A DNA stretch of 64,000 bases from contig JAVDOI010000007.1 in the NCBI GenBank assembly GCA_032191485.1, positions 1,695,729-1,759,728 on the forward strand, written 5' to 3'. This document shows positions 1-12,234 of this stretch, one piece after another; the stretch's first letter is position 1, and each line of letters starts with the position of its first letter. The notes below the pieces were generated by a model. That model did no database searches. It had not been told where the DNA came from and saw only the letters and a list, made by a program, of their open reading frames with translations. A program made the position numbers and the translations under genes. Source of the stretch: Leptoclinus maculatus (Eukaryota; Chordata; Actinopteri; Perciformes; Stichaeidae).

Positions 1-675
1 TAGCTGCTCATTTTTATCTTAAAAAGAATCAAATGACTACATGTTATGTGAAAGGTCTCACCATCTCTGCAGTTCCCGTCCGGGTTTTAGTTTAAACTTT
101 ATATCATTTAGAGTGACTGTAATGTAAACAACAAACTGTGCTTATTCATATCCCATCTAATACTCAATGAGTGATAGAATATTGCAAAAATGACCATAGA
201 AACCAAATTTGAACACAAACTGTGAACCCTGACAGTGAAGCAGATGCAGAAGGTGACGTGTGTCTTTGACCTCATTGCAGTGAAACACTGAGAGGTGTAG
301 TGGGATGCTGTGTTTAGCTTCCATAGGCGGTTACACTGTGTCTAAGGCTGATGAGTGACGGCTGTGGGACACAAGCGCAGTGTAACTTCAGTTGCCATGT
401 TTGAGGGTTCCAGCAGACGTTGAAATAAAGGGATGTTGTCCGCTCAGGTGCTTTATGGCTGTGCTCGACCTGACAGGACTTCTTGGGTACGCTTGTGCAC
501 CAACAAGAGAGCCTTTCGTCCTGTGCTGAGCCCAAATGATACAACACATGACCTCTCCTCTTTTGACTCTCCTTGACCGTATCCTTATGAAATGTGATGC
601 AAGCGACTGCGACAGCAACAAAATCAGCAGCGTGGCGTTTTTAAACTTTTGTTAGACACCATGTTTCTATTTATG
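1..675. other. No gene recognised
   Basis: Only short unsupported reading frames are present on either strand. No splice-bounded exon or repeat family was recognised before the dispersed repeat that starts near 676. Confidence 0.5.
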
Positions 676-1250
676 CAGACAGCAACCTCCAGGTCTGAAA
701 AGTGAAGCCATGTTTAAGAGTCTTAAAGCTGCATTCTCTCTAGTGTCCACCAGGGGGCGACTCCTCTGGTTCTGTAGAAGTCTATGAGAAAATGACTCTA
801 CTTCTCTCTTGATTTATTACCTCAGTAAACATTGTAAACATGAGTTTATGGTCTCAATCTCTAGTTTCAAGTCTTCTTCAATACAGCATGATGTTCATTT
901 AGTACATTATGGTCCATTTAGAGTCAAACAGACCATAAAGCAGGGGATGCTTTAGGGCGGGGCTTACTGTGATTGACAGGTCTCTACCACGACGTTGTCC
1001 GGTCTGGAAGTTGCCCGTGTTTTTGTCTCACAACTTTACCCCTTTCACAGTGTTTCCACTTCATGGAGGTTATAAGTATTCAGTGTTTACTTGTACTTAG
1101 CTCCACCCTATCGACTCACTTCTGGTGGCAAAAAAAACAAGATGGTGACGGACAAAATGCTGAACTAAAGGCTTTAAAACCATAGTTCACTAACCAATGG
1201 GTGACGTCACTGTGACTACGTCCACTTCTTATATACAGTCTGTGGTTTAT
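676..1250 (+). repeat. Dispersed repeat family R1, copy A (longest clean copy)
   Basis: This is the most complete plain copy of a roughly 575-bp interspersed repeat. It contains the marker phrase ccaccagggggcgactcctc and, further on, acaagatggtgacggacaaa. Other copies lie at 7986-8100 (+), 47300-47705 (-), 51775-52010 (-) and 54474-55270 (+, itself interrupted). No transposase frame is visible, so it is probably a non-autonomous DNA element or SINE-like family. The class cannot be fixed by eye. Confidence 0.8.
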
Positions 1251-1336
1251 TCCTGTTGCTCGCTTTGAAAGCGTCACATGAAAGAGGAGCAGCTGAAATC
1301 AGGAGTTAACTATACGATACCTCTTCATTTCACTAC

Positions 1337-1500
1337 AATTCAATTACATTTTCTTTGTGTACCCCAATATCACGAATCACAAATTAGCCTCAGAGGGCTT
1401 TACAATCTGTACACATCCTGTCCTTAGACCCTCACTAACAAATGTGGCAGCTGGCTGGAGGGAGATCGCCAGAGAGTATCCTGCTTTTGGTCATTTCCAG
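1337..1500 (+). repeat. Dispersed repeat family R2 fragment
   Basis: The segment carries the phrases aatcacaaattagcctcaga and gggctttacaatctgtacac. Nearly the same phrases recur at 54720-54785, where the repeat sits inside a copy of R1. It looks like a short interspersed fish repeat with no coding capacity. Confidence 0.65.
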
Positions 1501-4500
1501 TAAATATCACAATAGAAAAATGTAAAGTACAAATGTCTCAGATAGCAGTTACTCACCTATTTGTCAAGTGGTTCCATCTCCAGTCGGATCCAGCTGATGG
1601 TTCACTTACGTGAAGTGACAGAAGTGCATTTAACAGATCAGTGTGGACAGTAATAATACATAACAGGGTCGATATTATTCATCTTGACAATACATCATTA
1701 GTTCTATGTAATTATAAAAACACAGCACTGAGCATGAGGTCATCCTCACCACCATGAGGTTGACATTCGTTTGCCCCTCATTCTAAATATTAAATCTCTT
1801 TGGTGACCCTTTGATCTAAGACCAAATGCCTGTGAAATAAATACAAATTTGACATTATTATTTTTCAATATTGCAATCTAGCTAACGCTGAAGTGAGATG
1901 GTGAACATGGTATACAAATGATAAAATATCTGCTTAACATCAGCATTTCAGCAATGTCGTTATGGGCATGTTAGCATGGTGACATTAGCATTTAGCTCAA
2001 AGCACTGCTTCACAGGCTGCAGGCTCTTCATGGTGGTTTTGCTAACTTCTGTTAATTGCATACAACCACAAAATCGTTGATGCATCACTTGTTTGCCTGC
2101 AGTTTTGCAGCCACTGACACTGGCTGGAAGTGGCGTTTCAATTGTATTAGCAAACTCATAGAGAGTTCTAAGCAAAGGTTTATACACAGTAACATCTTGA
2201 AAATCAGCAATATTACAACAGCAATATTTTAACTTCCTTCCCAGCACGTGGGAACCAGAATGTCAAAACTCAATCTCTGGATGCTTAGATCTCACTATAA
2301 AATACTCACTTGTCAGTGACCAGCCCCATGAATTTTCATCAAGCAGAGTGTGAGAACGTCCTCAGCATACTGAATTCATACAATACAAGTAAAACTTGAC
2401 CGAAGCGATAAGCCCATGTTGCTGACAAATATGAGAAATTGCTCGCCTCGGTGTCCCCGTCGCAGCCTCGGGACACTTGTGACATAGAGCATGCTCACTG
2501 AATGCTCATTAGTTATAGATTGGTCATGGGAGCTCAGAGCAACACATCGCTGTGCTAACAATCTATCCCATTATAAGAGCTTCCATTCTTCTATTCACAG
2601 CCCATTCTGCTCTAATCTTATTGGAGTCTCATAACGTTCTGCGGCCCTTCAGCGGGAGGCTCAAAGCACCTGGCAGGTTGTTTAGAGGGGAGCTTGTAAA
2701 TGCCTGTGGTTAAAATGGGTTCTGGGGCCCAAACACAAGCCAAGCTCTGCCGGGGAAGAGGGGAGGGGGACCGATTTGGTTGTCAAGTCCACTTTACATT
2801 TTGGTTTTGTCACTCGTTGTGCCCGGTGCTCACAGCAACGTGTTCTGTTTTTTTCTTGGAATCGTGGTCTCAGAACCAGAGGAAACCACGGTATGACTGC
2901 ACGAATGTATTCAAACCAAACCACCTGATACGCTCCCACAGCGGCCGTTCTAAATATACTGTATGTTTCAGCGTTACAGCAGCTGTAATTCCTATTTGTA
3001 CAATAAATGTTTCAAATGACAACGTGAGAACAACGTGACACTGTGAAAGGTCTCCTGCTCAGCCAGGAGCTCTGATGAACACTGAATCCAAACTAACACG
3101 TTTGTTGATCAATGATTCACTAATTCAAGCGAAGTGTGACATTGACAAGCTGTGTTTCTCTGCACCTGGCGCTGAAAAGTTGATCATATTATAACTTTTA
3201 TGTGTCTAAAAACTGCTTGTAAAAGGAGCGCATGCCAGGCCCGCCCACCTGAAGGGAAACAATGGTTTTGCGAGCGATGCTTTTCTAGCTACACGTCGTG
3301 ATGTGATTGGGGCCGAAACCTAACTTCCTGTGAAGACAGAGGTTTATTTTGAAAAGAGGCTATGCATGAAACATGCAAAAGTGATGCTAGAGGGGTACGT
3401 AGAGCGTCACAGTTTGAAGCTTAGTGTCACTGACCAAGCTGCGTTATTTCACACATGGGTGTGAGCATGTTTGGCATGTGCACTCAGTTCCACAATGATT
3501 CAGATCTATGAAACGAAAACAATGCGTAGGATATGCATATTTCTGTCTTTGTGCCTACTGTGTCAATGTCACCAGCTCCACAAAAGAGACCACTGGAGTG
3601 GCTGTTGCTAATTCACACATGGCTATAATAATAAGGGGATAATAAGCTATAATAATAAGGGGATAATAAGCTATAATAATACGGGGGAGAGCTGTAGACA
3701 TGTTTCTAGAGATCACAGTTGAGAAGTATACGTTAGAGGAGAACTTCATGGATAAGCCAGAAAGCTACTATGCATGCTGCTGCAGTAAAACTTAAGATAG
3801 TCTTTTGCATGCTTAAAAAAATCTGTCATAGTTAAAATCACGAAGGATTAATGTGCTGTAAACTCCATATGTTTACATTTTTCCAAAAGAAAGTCAAAGA
3901 GAGACTCGGAGGTGGCTTTCTGTAAAGACCAGGTGGAGTAGTGGTTGTATAGTCAAATATAATTACTGTGATTTCTGTGTTCCATTGCACCACTATTCCT
4001 AAATTTAACACAAATTGTTCTATATAGAGCAAAAGAAGATCATCAACACCAACGGTCCCCTCTGGGCTTAGACCTGATTTCATTTTGTCGTCCTGGTGTA
4101 TTGACTCAGTAAAACTTCACTCACAGAAACATCACCCAGAATTTCTTTCCACTTAGACTTCCTGTCTTTGTGTTGTGCATATTGTATCAATAGCTATTCA
4201 TTTCCAGTGCTAGCTTGGGGTCTTTGGATAGTTCAGAGGGGATTTTGTTTTAGCCCGGGGGTATTTAGAGAGCCTGGGGAAGCACCTTCTCCAAAGGCCT
4301 GTATTAAACCAGGCTGATGGCTTGAGCGTAGGGTTGAGGGCAGAGTCTCAGAGCTAGCTGAGGTGAAGAGACCAAGGTTAGCGCTAGGCTTAAAGATGAA
4401 TACGGCCAGTCTTATTTCTGAGGCGGGCTGAATACAAGGACGCCAGCACAGCGCTGCATGGCTAGCAGGTATTGAGGCGGGCAACGCCACATAATTGGAT

Positions 4501-4734
4501 TGAACGCCGGCCACGGTATTTATGTCACTTCTCGTCTTGTCAATCCCATAACAAGCATGGCAACGGCGTGGGGATCTCCCATGGTGACGGGACTTTGCCT
4601 TATTCAGACAGAATGGAAAGAAAGAAGCCAAGCCTCATTTAATTCACGTTTAATTCTCACTCAAACCGTTTTAAGGGCTGATGTTATTTGCATAACTGGG
4701 AAAAAAGGGACTCTGCCTTTTCAGTGTCCCTGTG

Positions 4735-4774
<40 letters not shown>

Positions 4775-5240
4775 GGAGAGAGAGAACAGGAACAGTGTTG
4801 TAATTGAAAGTGTATTGTAGGCTTATATATGCATATGCTGAGGGACAAGCGTTCTCACACGGATCAGCAGACAGAGAGATTCTGTTGCAGCACACTCATG
4901 CATACTGCTGTTTATATACAGATTCAAATCATTCATGTGATGGCATTTCTACACAGCGTGACATAGTTACATCTCCCCATTGTTCCATCTCCACACTGAA
5001 CAAATACCAAAACTATTTTGCAACAAAAACACACCTTATAAGTAATATGATATTTAATGGAAATAATCCCATTCACATTCACACATTTAGCAAGTTCAAA
5101 AAACAAGTTCTAAGTTCCGCATTAACTTAAAACGTGGTTTCAGAGACTGGTTCTTCGATACACAGAAAACAACATCAAAATGAAATATAAGAATAAATGG
5201 GAAGTATCATAGATACCTCAAACAAATTGAGCAGACATCA
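1501..5240. other. Gene-free stretch with minor repeats
   Basis: No exon could be supported. The stretch includes a small imperfect tandem repeat at about 3622-3682 (unit about 21 bp, three copies, ataataagg type) and a (TG)n tract at 4739-4772. The open frames at 2700-3038, 4233-4631 and 4500-4820 show no recognisable domain and no splice context. Confidence 0.5.
4739..4772. repeat. (TG)n microsatellite
   Basis: About 17 TG dinucleotides lie in an otherwise unremarkable stretch. The reading frames through it (poly-VC, poly-HT) are artefacts. Confidence 0.95.
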
Positions 5241-5429
5241 AATTTGAGACGAATATATAGGCTGACTTATGTGTTACAACAGGCCTAAAACATTAAAACT
5301 ATTAAGATCAATGAAATGAAATACACAACCTCAAAACCTCTCTGCTTGCATCAAAAAGTCACAGTTCAAGTCAATTCTGTCAGTCACAGCTAGTTTTCCC
5401 TGTTTGGAGCATCAGTCTGATAAAACCTT

Positions 5430-6672
5430 TTAATCGACCGTAGAAGCTTAGAAGACATTATACAACATCTGAAGTCATCCTCCTGCTGCTTGGATATTCT
5501 ACCAACACACTTTTTCAAAGATATTTCAGACTCCATGACCACTGATCTGTTACACATTGTAAACACATCCCTTCTCTCAGGTGTCTTCCCACAAGCCCTA
5601 AAAACTGCAGTTATTAAACCGCTCCTAAAGAAGGCTAATTTAGACTCCGCAACAATGAAACATTATAGGCCAATATCAAACCTCACACTTTTAAGTAAAA
5701 TAATTGAAAAGGCGGGTTTTCAACAGCTGAACAACTTCTTGGCTGTAAATAAGTGTTTTGATGTCTTCCAGTCAGGCTTTCGACCGCACCACAGTACTGA
5801 AACTGCTCTTGTTAAGGTTTTCAACGACATCCACTTAAACACAGACAATAGCAGAACTTCAGTCTTAGTATTACTGGATCTCAGTGCTGCATTCGACACG
5901 GTCGACCATGACATACTACTAGAAAGACTAAAACTCTGGGTGGGACTCTCTGGCACAGCACTCAACTGGTTTGAATCCTACTTGAAGGACCGAGAATACT
6001 TTGTGTCTGTAGCTAATTACACATCAGAGCTGACTAAAATGACATGTGGTGTTCCCCAAGGTTCAATACTGGGGCCTCTTCTGTTCAACATCTACATGCT
6101 TCCACTAGCTCAGATTATGGAAAACAACAAAGTGTGTTATCATAATTATGCAGACGACACACAAATCTACATAACTATATCACCAGGGGACTATAATCCC
6201 ATACAAGTCCTGGTAAATGCATTGAACAAATCAACAACTGGATGTGCCAGAACTTTCTTCAATTAAACAAAGATAAAACAGAAGTAATTGTTTTTGGTAC
6301 CAAGGACGAACGATTGAAAGTCAGCGCTCAGCTTCAATCACTGATGTTAAAAACCTCAAACCAAGCCAGAAATCTAGGTGTAGTTATGGATTCAGACCTC
6401 AACCTGAACAGCCATATCAAGACTATTACTAAATCAGCCTCCTATCACCTGAAGAATATATCAAGGGTTAGAGGACTTATGTCTCAACAGGATTTGTAAA
6501 ACCTTGTCCATGCATTTATCTTCAGTAGACTGGACTACTGTAACGGTGTGTTTACAGGTCTCTGTAACAAGTCATTCAGAACGCTGCAGCTCGAGTCCTC
6601 ACTAAGACCTAGAAAGTGGATCACATCACTCCAGTTCTGAGGTCTTTACACTGGCTTCCTGTCCAACAAAGA
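5430..6672 (+). mobile_element. L2-like LINE fragment, reverse transcriptase region, degraded
   Basis: The translation shows the order of conserved reverse-transcriptase blocks of a non-LTR element: YRPISNL, then LLDLSAAFDTVDHDILLERL, then GVPQGSILGPLLF, then the catalytic YADDTQIY. The domain covers the main frame 5490-6266 and, after a frameshift near 6260, continues at 6242-6499 (DKTEVIVFG, then an SYHLKNISR block). A TAA at about 6497 ends the frame where the family should read on into LVHAF. The 5' end (endonuclease) is missing. The 3' end stops at 6672, where an AT-rich insert interrupts it. A second copy of the same family lies at 39085-40555. The element is dead as it stands. Confidence 0.9.
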
Positions 6673-7245
6673 ATTTACGGTAACACTTTATAATAACTAC
6701 ACACTATGAAGCATTAGTTAAGTATGAGTAAACGCTTAATTCATCATTTATAAAGCATTGTTCCGACATTAATAATTCATTAGTATGCAGTTCATAACAA
6801 CAGTTATAAATGTTTTATTCTTGATTAATAAGCTTGTCTATTATGTGTTCTATTATTGTGTTTTCATACTTTATAAATGATGGATTCCCCATTTGTAAAT
6901 GAAGTATTATATATTTTACAAACCAATTATTAAGGAGTTGTAGATGATTAATAAGATAATTTATAAAGTGTTAGTAAATGATTAATGACTTATTTAGATG
7001 TACATTATTCATGCATTTATATATATAATGATTTAGATATGCACTAATGGTTAGGGACTATGTTAATGTATGCTTTATAAACGCGTATTAATACTGCAAG
7101 TCATGATTAATTCATGATTTATTCAGGTAGTTACTTGTCCTTAGTAAAGTATTTTGTGTGAGCTCATCTAAAGTGAGGACTATCTATGCCTTACAAAGCA
7201 TTTATAAATGACATTGAAAGGCCAGCAGTGCCTCAAAACCCATAG
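6673..7245. mobile_element. AT-rich non-autonomous element inserted in the LINE
   Basis: It begins abruptly with ggtaacactttataataact inside the LINE's 3' region. The intact copy at 40028-40045 reads straight on from caacaaagaat into aactttaaaatcc. The insert is very AT-rich with many atttataaa-like words, has no reading frame, and resembles a common fish miniature transposon family. The right-hand boundary is approximate and no clear target duplication was identified. Confidence 0.6.
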
Positions 7246-7478
7246 TTTTTTAACAGAAAAGGCAAATAGACACAACACAAAGTGATCAAGAACATATCAA
7301 TATTTATTGCAAGATGCAAACAATATACTGTTAAATACAAACCTCTCAGGCATTCATTCATGTAAGAAACAAACAGACATTCTCCTTCAGGAGAACATGG
7401 CTGGATATAAAACATTTGTAAATATACAACTGGAGCTAACCAGGAGCTTTGCATATTAGTTTACATTTACTTATTTAA

Positions 7479-7720
7479 TTATTCATTATGTGGCAAACGG
7501 TCAGATGACACTTCCAGGAGTCTTTCCTGATAAGAGACAGGTAGCTTGCTTCCGTTTGCTTCGGACAAGAGAAACAGGGTTCTCACCCAATCCAGCTGTG
7601 CAGATTTCTCCTCCATGTCAGGAAAGTAGGAATGAAAATCTTGAATCAAGTTGGTCAAATGTCCCACAATGACCGACTTGACTGCAGCTCTGTCCACATC
7701 CTCACAGGTGGTGTGTACCA
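7479..7720 (-). pseudogene. hAT transposase fragment (SCAND3/ZBED5-like)
   Basis: The minus-strand frame reads VGHLTNLIQDFHSYFPDMEE and continues LDWVRTLFLLSEANGSKLPV. This is a characteristic internal part of the ZBED5/SCAND3 group of hAT transposases. Only about 75 residues remain, with no BED zinc finger and no dimerisation domain at the C-terminus. It is an inactive relic. Confidence 0.75.
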
Positions 7721-8380
7721 GGTTGGGTCAAACCATCCTGGTATGGGGGAGACTCTGGGTTTTAAGGATAATGAAATTGAATAGCCTACTGAATATAAAA
7801 TTTAGTTCATGAACTTACACTTATATTTTACTGAATATTTATTAAATAACTATTTTGAAAGGATTTTTGAATGGATGCTAATTTTAAATATTTATTTTTT
7901 AAATTTCACGTACCCCCTGGAGTGCCTTCACGTACCCCCAGGGGTACACGTACCCCCATTTGAGAACCACTGCTCTAGAGCAGTGTTAAGTGAAGCCAAT
8001 GCGGAAGTGTCTTACAAGTTGCATTCTCTCTAATGTCCACCAGGGGGCGACTCCTCTGATTGTATAGAAGTCTATGAGAAAATGACTCTTCTCTCTTGAT
8101 ATGTGACAATTTTGGGATGTCAATAAATGTCAAATATGCATGGCATTATTAGAAAGATAAGCTTATTTTTCATTTGAACACATTTTTGAAAACAGTAAAG
8201 TAAGTAAAATGTATTTATATATCGCTTTTCACAGACAGTCACAAAGTGTGTTATTTATGTTTTCTTCTTTGAAATATCGCTCCTGTTAAGCACTTTGTGA
8301 CCATACAAGGGCCATGAGTAGTTCAGCCACATATGCAGGAGTCTGACTGTGTAGTGCTCTGTAAGTGAGAATCCTATGCG
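7721..8380. repeat. Transposon termini and R1 copy B
   Basis: The stretch 7909-7975 contains tandem cacgtacccc words followed by gagaaccactgctctagagc, which looks like a hAT-type terminus. A truncated R1 copy (about 115 bp) follows at 7986-8100, including ccaccagggggcgactcctc. The remainder to 8380 is AT-rich with no gene. Confidence 0.6.
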
Positions 8381-9127
8381 CTACAGGAAACCAGTGAAGA
8401 TATCGGAGTACGGGGGTGATATGAGAGCGTCGATTTGTCCTGGTGAGTAATCTGTTACCTGCAAACGGTTAATAGCAGACCCACTGAGTGATGAGAAAAG
8501 TGTGTTACAGTAGTCAATGCGAGAAGAGATAAAGGCGTGTATGATCATCTCTAGTTCAGCTGTTGATACCACAGATCTCAGTTTACTGATATTTCTTAGG
8601 TAGAAGAAACAGGATCTGGACAGCTGCCGAACATGGGGGTCAAACGACATGGATCGATCAAATATTACACAGGTTGAAGTGGGCAGAAGAGGAGAGTGGA
8701 CCAATACTCTGCTTGATCGTAGGGACAACTTCATCTGGTGCAAAAACTAGAACCGCTGTCTTATTAGCATTGAGTTGTAAGCAGTTTTCTGCGGTCCAGT
8801 CTCTGATAGCATTGACACAGTCTAGGAGCCTAGATAACCTGAAAGCCTCACTGGGTTTGAAGGAAAGATGGAGTTGAATATCATCCGCATATAAATGATA
8901 TGCAGCATTTTACTTTTTATAATCTGTCCCAAAGGAAACAAATAAAGGGAAAATAACAGAGGCCCCAGAACCGAGCCCTGTGGTACACCACAAGACAGTG
9001 GAGAGGTAACAGACACCCACAGAGACATTAAAACTTCTGTCAGCGAGGTAAGATGTAAACCAGTCTAACGCTATGCCAGATATGCCCACCCAATCACGTA
9101 GCCTCCTAATCAAGATGTTATGGTCTA
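8381..9127 (-). mobile_element. L2-like LINE, 3' half of reverse transcriptase, broken
   Basis: On the minus strand, frames 8910-9143, 8822-9028 and 8381-8743 give successive LINE reverse-transcriptase blocks: VDHNILIRRLRDWVGISGIA, then CGVPQGSVLGPLLF, then SFDPHVRQLSRSCFFYLRNI and FISSRIDYCNTLFSSL. The blocks lie in different frames, so it is a pseudogene. The YADD catalytic box is eroded (only a derived YMRM is visible). It belongs to a different LINE subfamily from the one at 5430. Its endonuclease remnant continues at 10426-10706, on the far side of a hAT insertion. Confidence 0.8.
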
Positions 9128-10425
9128 CAGCAGTGATTTTCAACCGCTGTGCCGCGGTACACCAGTGTGCCGTGAGAGATCGTCAGGTGTGCCGTGGGAA
9201 AATGTCCAATTTCACCTAATGAGTCCAAAGAAATATTATTTAGTTGTTGCAAATACTTTGCCATTGTTGAGCGTCTGAGCTGCAATATAGTGGCTGGCTA
9301 CGTAATAAATACTCTTCCATGCCAGTGGGTGGCAGTAGGTAGCGCAGTAATGACCTTGTTAATGTAGGACAGTAGAATGAAATGATGGGAGAGGTTGAGG
9401 TGACGAGATGAACAGATGGAGAAATATTTAAAAAGGAAAAATGCAGACTCTGAACTGGGTCCTGGACAACATAACCCAGATGAAAAGCCTAGTAAGGATC
9501 AACATATTTAGAGACTTGTCATTACATTGTCAGCATATATCCGGCCCTCGGTACGACGGCCCGCCAGAAAACATATGTTTATCATAACTGGCCCGCCACA
9601 CCACAGAGCTCCGGGACGAAACGTGGTGATGTGAGCTGGCTTTATGTGCAACATAACGAAGCATCTCACTGCGCTAAACCTCCAGCTTCAGGGACGGAGA
9701 CGTGTGATCACAGACATGTGTGATGCAGTAAAAGTCTCCACCGCTGTGTTCCCGACTGAGCATTTTGCTGATAAACTGGGTGCACTTGGCACAGAGTTCA
9801 CTCAGCGATTTGCCGACTTTGCAGCTCAGAAATTTAAATTTGAACTGCTCAGCAATCCGTTTGCAGTTGATGTGGAAAGAGCACCTGTGGAGCTGATAGA
9901 CCTCCAGTGTAATGACACTCAAGGCAAAGTATGACTCTGAGGGCGCTGCACAGTTTCCAAGCTTCACCCCCGAAACGATGCCTTAACTCCGCCTACATGC
10001 TGCTCAAACGCTCTGCATGTTTGGAAGCACATACCTGTGTGAGCAGCTGTTCTCTGTGATGAAGATGAACACAAACCCACACAGGAGTCGTCTCACTGAT
10101 GCACACCTTTACTCCATCTTGAGGGTTTCCACAGAACCTAACCCCAGATATTAATGAACAGCCAAGAAAAGATGCCAAACATCTGGCTCTGGCTCTATGC
10201 ATAAAATAATGTAGCCTACCTAAACATGTATTCTTTTTGCACTTTGTCCAATATCCCTTCAATCCTGTTTATTAAATGGTGACTCTATTTGGCCCTCAAC
10301 GTAGTCCCAATTTTTTATTTTGTCCCTCCCTGGGATTGAGTTTGACACCCTGGTATATATGCTGTATTATGATAAAAGGTGTCATTTTGTAACGTTTGTG
10401 GTTGTTGGTGTGCCGCGGGATCTTT
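9128..10425 (+). mobile_element. Charlie/GTF2IRD2-type hAT transposon, decayed
   Basis: The frame at 9644-9934 reads NITKHLTALNLQLQGRRRVI, and further on LLSNPFAVDVE and LIDLQCNDT. This is the transposase type domesticated in GTF2IRD2. After a frameshift, nucleotides 9998-10150 still encode the C-terminal FGSTYLCEQLF and SRLTDAHLYSILR blocks of the hAT dimerisation domain. Both ends carry tgtgccgcgg motifs (about 9150-9160 and 10411-10420) that are probably degenerate inverted termini. The N-terminal half is missing. It lies between the two halves of a minus-strand LINE. Confidence 0.8.
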
Positions 10426-10706
10426 TTAAGAGGTGCCACTTTATCCAGCAATGTGGTGCAATGTTCATTAAAAGACTGCATTAAGAGTTCAACATCATTG
10501 TGATCTGTGTTACTATCACAGCAGAAGTGCATTGAGAACTGATCAGCTGTACTCTGAGTAATAATGCAGGAGTGGAATGTTCGCTTCAGACACAAGGGGT
10601 CAGCATTTACAGAAAGATCAAAGGAAATACATTTATGATCACCGATCAGTAGGTCCTCACAACGGGTATGATCAATATCAAGACCCAGAGAGAACACAAG
10701 GTCCAA
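10426..10706 (-). mobile_element. LINE endonuclease C-terminal remnant
   Basis: The minus-strand frame at 10296-10706 contains LIGDHKCISFDLS (the SDH-like end of an apurinic-type endonuclease) and a LLDKVAPLK block, which in L2-like LINEs precedes the reverse transcriptase. It is probably the upstream part of the LINE at 8381-9127, with the N-terminal reverse-transcriptase segment lost around the hAT element. Confidence 0.7.
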
Positions 10707-10796
10707 GGTGTGACCAGCCCTGTGAGTGGCACCAGAAACATGTAATATTAAGAAACTCAGTGGCTACACAATCTGTGGCATCATTGATATGCAGAT

Positions 10797-11690
10797 TCAA
10801 ATCACCAGAAGCACTTTATCTAGCTTGTTAATAGAGGTCAGAACGTTTTTTAGCCAAAGTTGGATTGTATTAAAAGCACTAGAAAAGTCAAAGAACATGA
10901 TCCTAACAGAGCTGGCAGTTGTTGCAAGATGACTATAAATACTGTGGAGCACAACAAGTAGTGCATCATCTACCCCGACACCCTTCCTGTAAGCAAACTG
11001 CAAAGGATCTTGGAAGACTGAGACCTGTCTACTCAGGTGACCCAGGACAACCCTTTCAAAACATTTCATTATGTGCGACGTCAGAGCTGTAGGTCTGAGG
11101 TTAGTGAGACTATGACTCCTCACACTGTTTTTCTTTGTGTTTGGGACTAAACAAGATGTTTTCCGCATTACTGGAATTTTTGATGAAGACAGAGACAAGG
11201 AACAGATAAGATGAAGGACTGAGCACAGCTGATCAGCACAGACCCTAAGGGTGCGTGGATGGACACCGTCAGGGCCTGCTGCCTTGTTAACCTTAAGGCG
11301 CTTTAGCTGCTGTCGAACCTCCTCAACATGTATTACAATAGCTGGGCTACAGTCCTCAGGACTACTCAGTGCAAGAGAAGAGAGGATGCTCTCCTGAGAT
11401 GCAGAGAAATCAAATTCATCAAACCTTGAACCTTGAACATTGATCCCAGCACCAGGGACGCTGGGAGAACTGGTCCCACAGTAATAGATTTCATGCTGTT
11501 CCAGAGGCCCCTTGTGTTACTATTGGACATCTGTCTTCAACCCTTTCCTTATATTTACGCTTACCCTGTTTGATTATTGTGTTTAATTCCTTTTGGGCAG
11601 TTTTAATCATATCTTTGTCGCCGCTGAGAAAAGCAGTTTTCTTCCTATTGATAGCAGCTTTGATCCCCCTCGTCACCCAAGCTTTGTTAT
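10797..11690 (-). mobile_element. Second non-LTR retrotransposon fragment (Jockey-superfamily type)
   Basis: The minus-strand frame at 10797-11198 reads NLRPTALTSHIMKCFERVVL, then QFAYRKGVGVDDALL, then RIMFFDFSSAFNTIQ: reverse-transcriptase blocks of a LINE family unlike the other two here. Frame 11491-11676 carries the basic linker that normally lies before these blocks. The YADD half is missing and the frame is broken, so it is inactive. Confidence 0.75.
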
Positions 11691-12034
11691 TAGGACACGT
11701 TTGTATTTGTTTACAGGGAATGATAGACTCGACACAGTAATTAATATAACTGGTGACTTTGTCAGAAGATCATTGTCGTCTTCTAGAAACACAGTCCAGT
11801 CAGTGCACAAAAATACGACTGTAAGGTAAACCCATTTCACAAGGCATACCTCATTTCAAGATGTATAGAAATAGCATGTAAATAGGTTTGAATTCAATCA
11901 TCAATACAACATTTTAAAATATAGAAATAATCATCAAGAGGAACAAACTAGGGCTTAACAATACTTACGGTAATGTTTACGTGTTTCTGTCTTTGGGAGA
12001 CAATCTGATCATTAAACATGATCCCCTCTGCTTC
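11691..12034. other. No gene recognised; left flank of assembly gap
   Basis: Short, possibly LINE-derived sequence up to about 11830, then AT-rich sequence with no supported feature. Confidence 0.5.
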
Positions 12035-12234
12035 NNNNNNNNNNNNNNNNNNNNNNNNNNNNNNNNNNNNNNNNNNNNNNNNNNNNNNNNNNNNNNNNNN
12101 NNNNNNNNNNNNNNNNNNNNNNNNNNNNNNNNNNNNNNNNNNNNNNNNNNNNNNNNNNNNNNNNNNNNNNNNNNNNNNNNNNNNNNNNNNNNNNNNNNNN
12201 NNNNNNNNNNNNNNNNNNNNNNNNNNNNNNNNNN
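12035..12234. other. Assembly gap (200 N)
   Basis: Exactly 200 undetermined bases; the round number suggests a placeholder rather than a measured length. It abuts the GA-rich low-complexity tract, which is probably why assembly failed. Confidence 0.99.

Noticed and set aside
2682..3038. Overlapping frames on both strands near 2.7-3.0 kb as a gene
   Set aside because: No domain, no homologue recognised, no splice or start support.
5490..6266. 258-residue reverse-transcriptase frame as a host gene
   Set aside because: It is one piece of a truncated, frameshifted LINE with a second copy at 39-40 kb.
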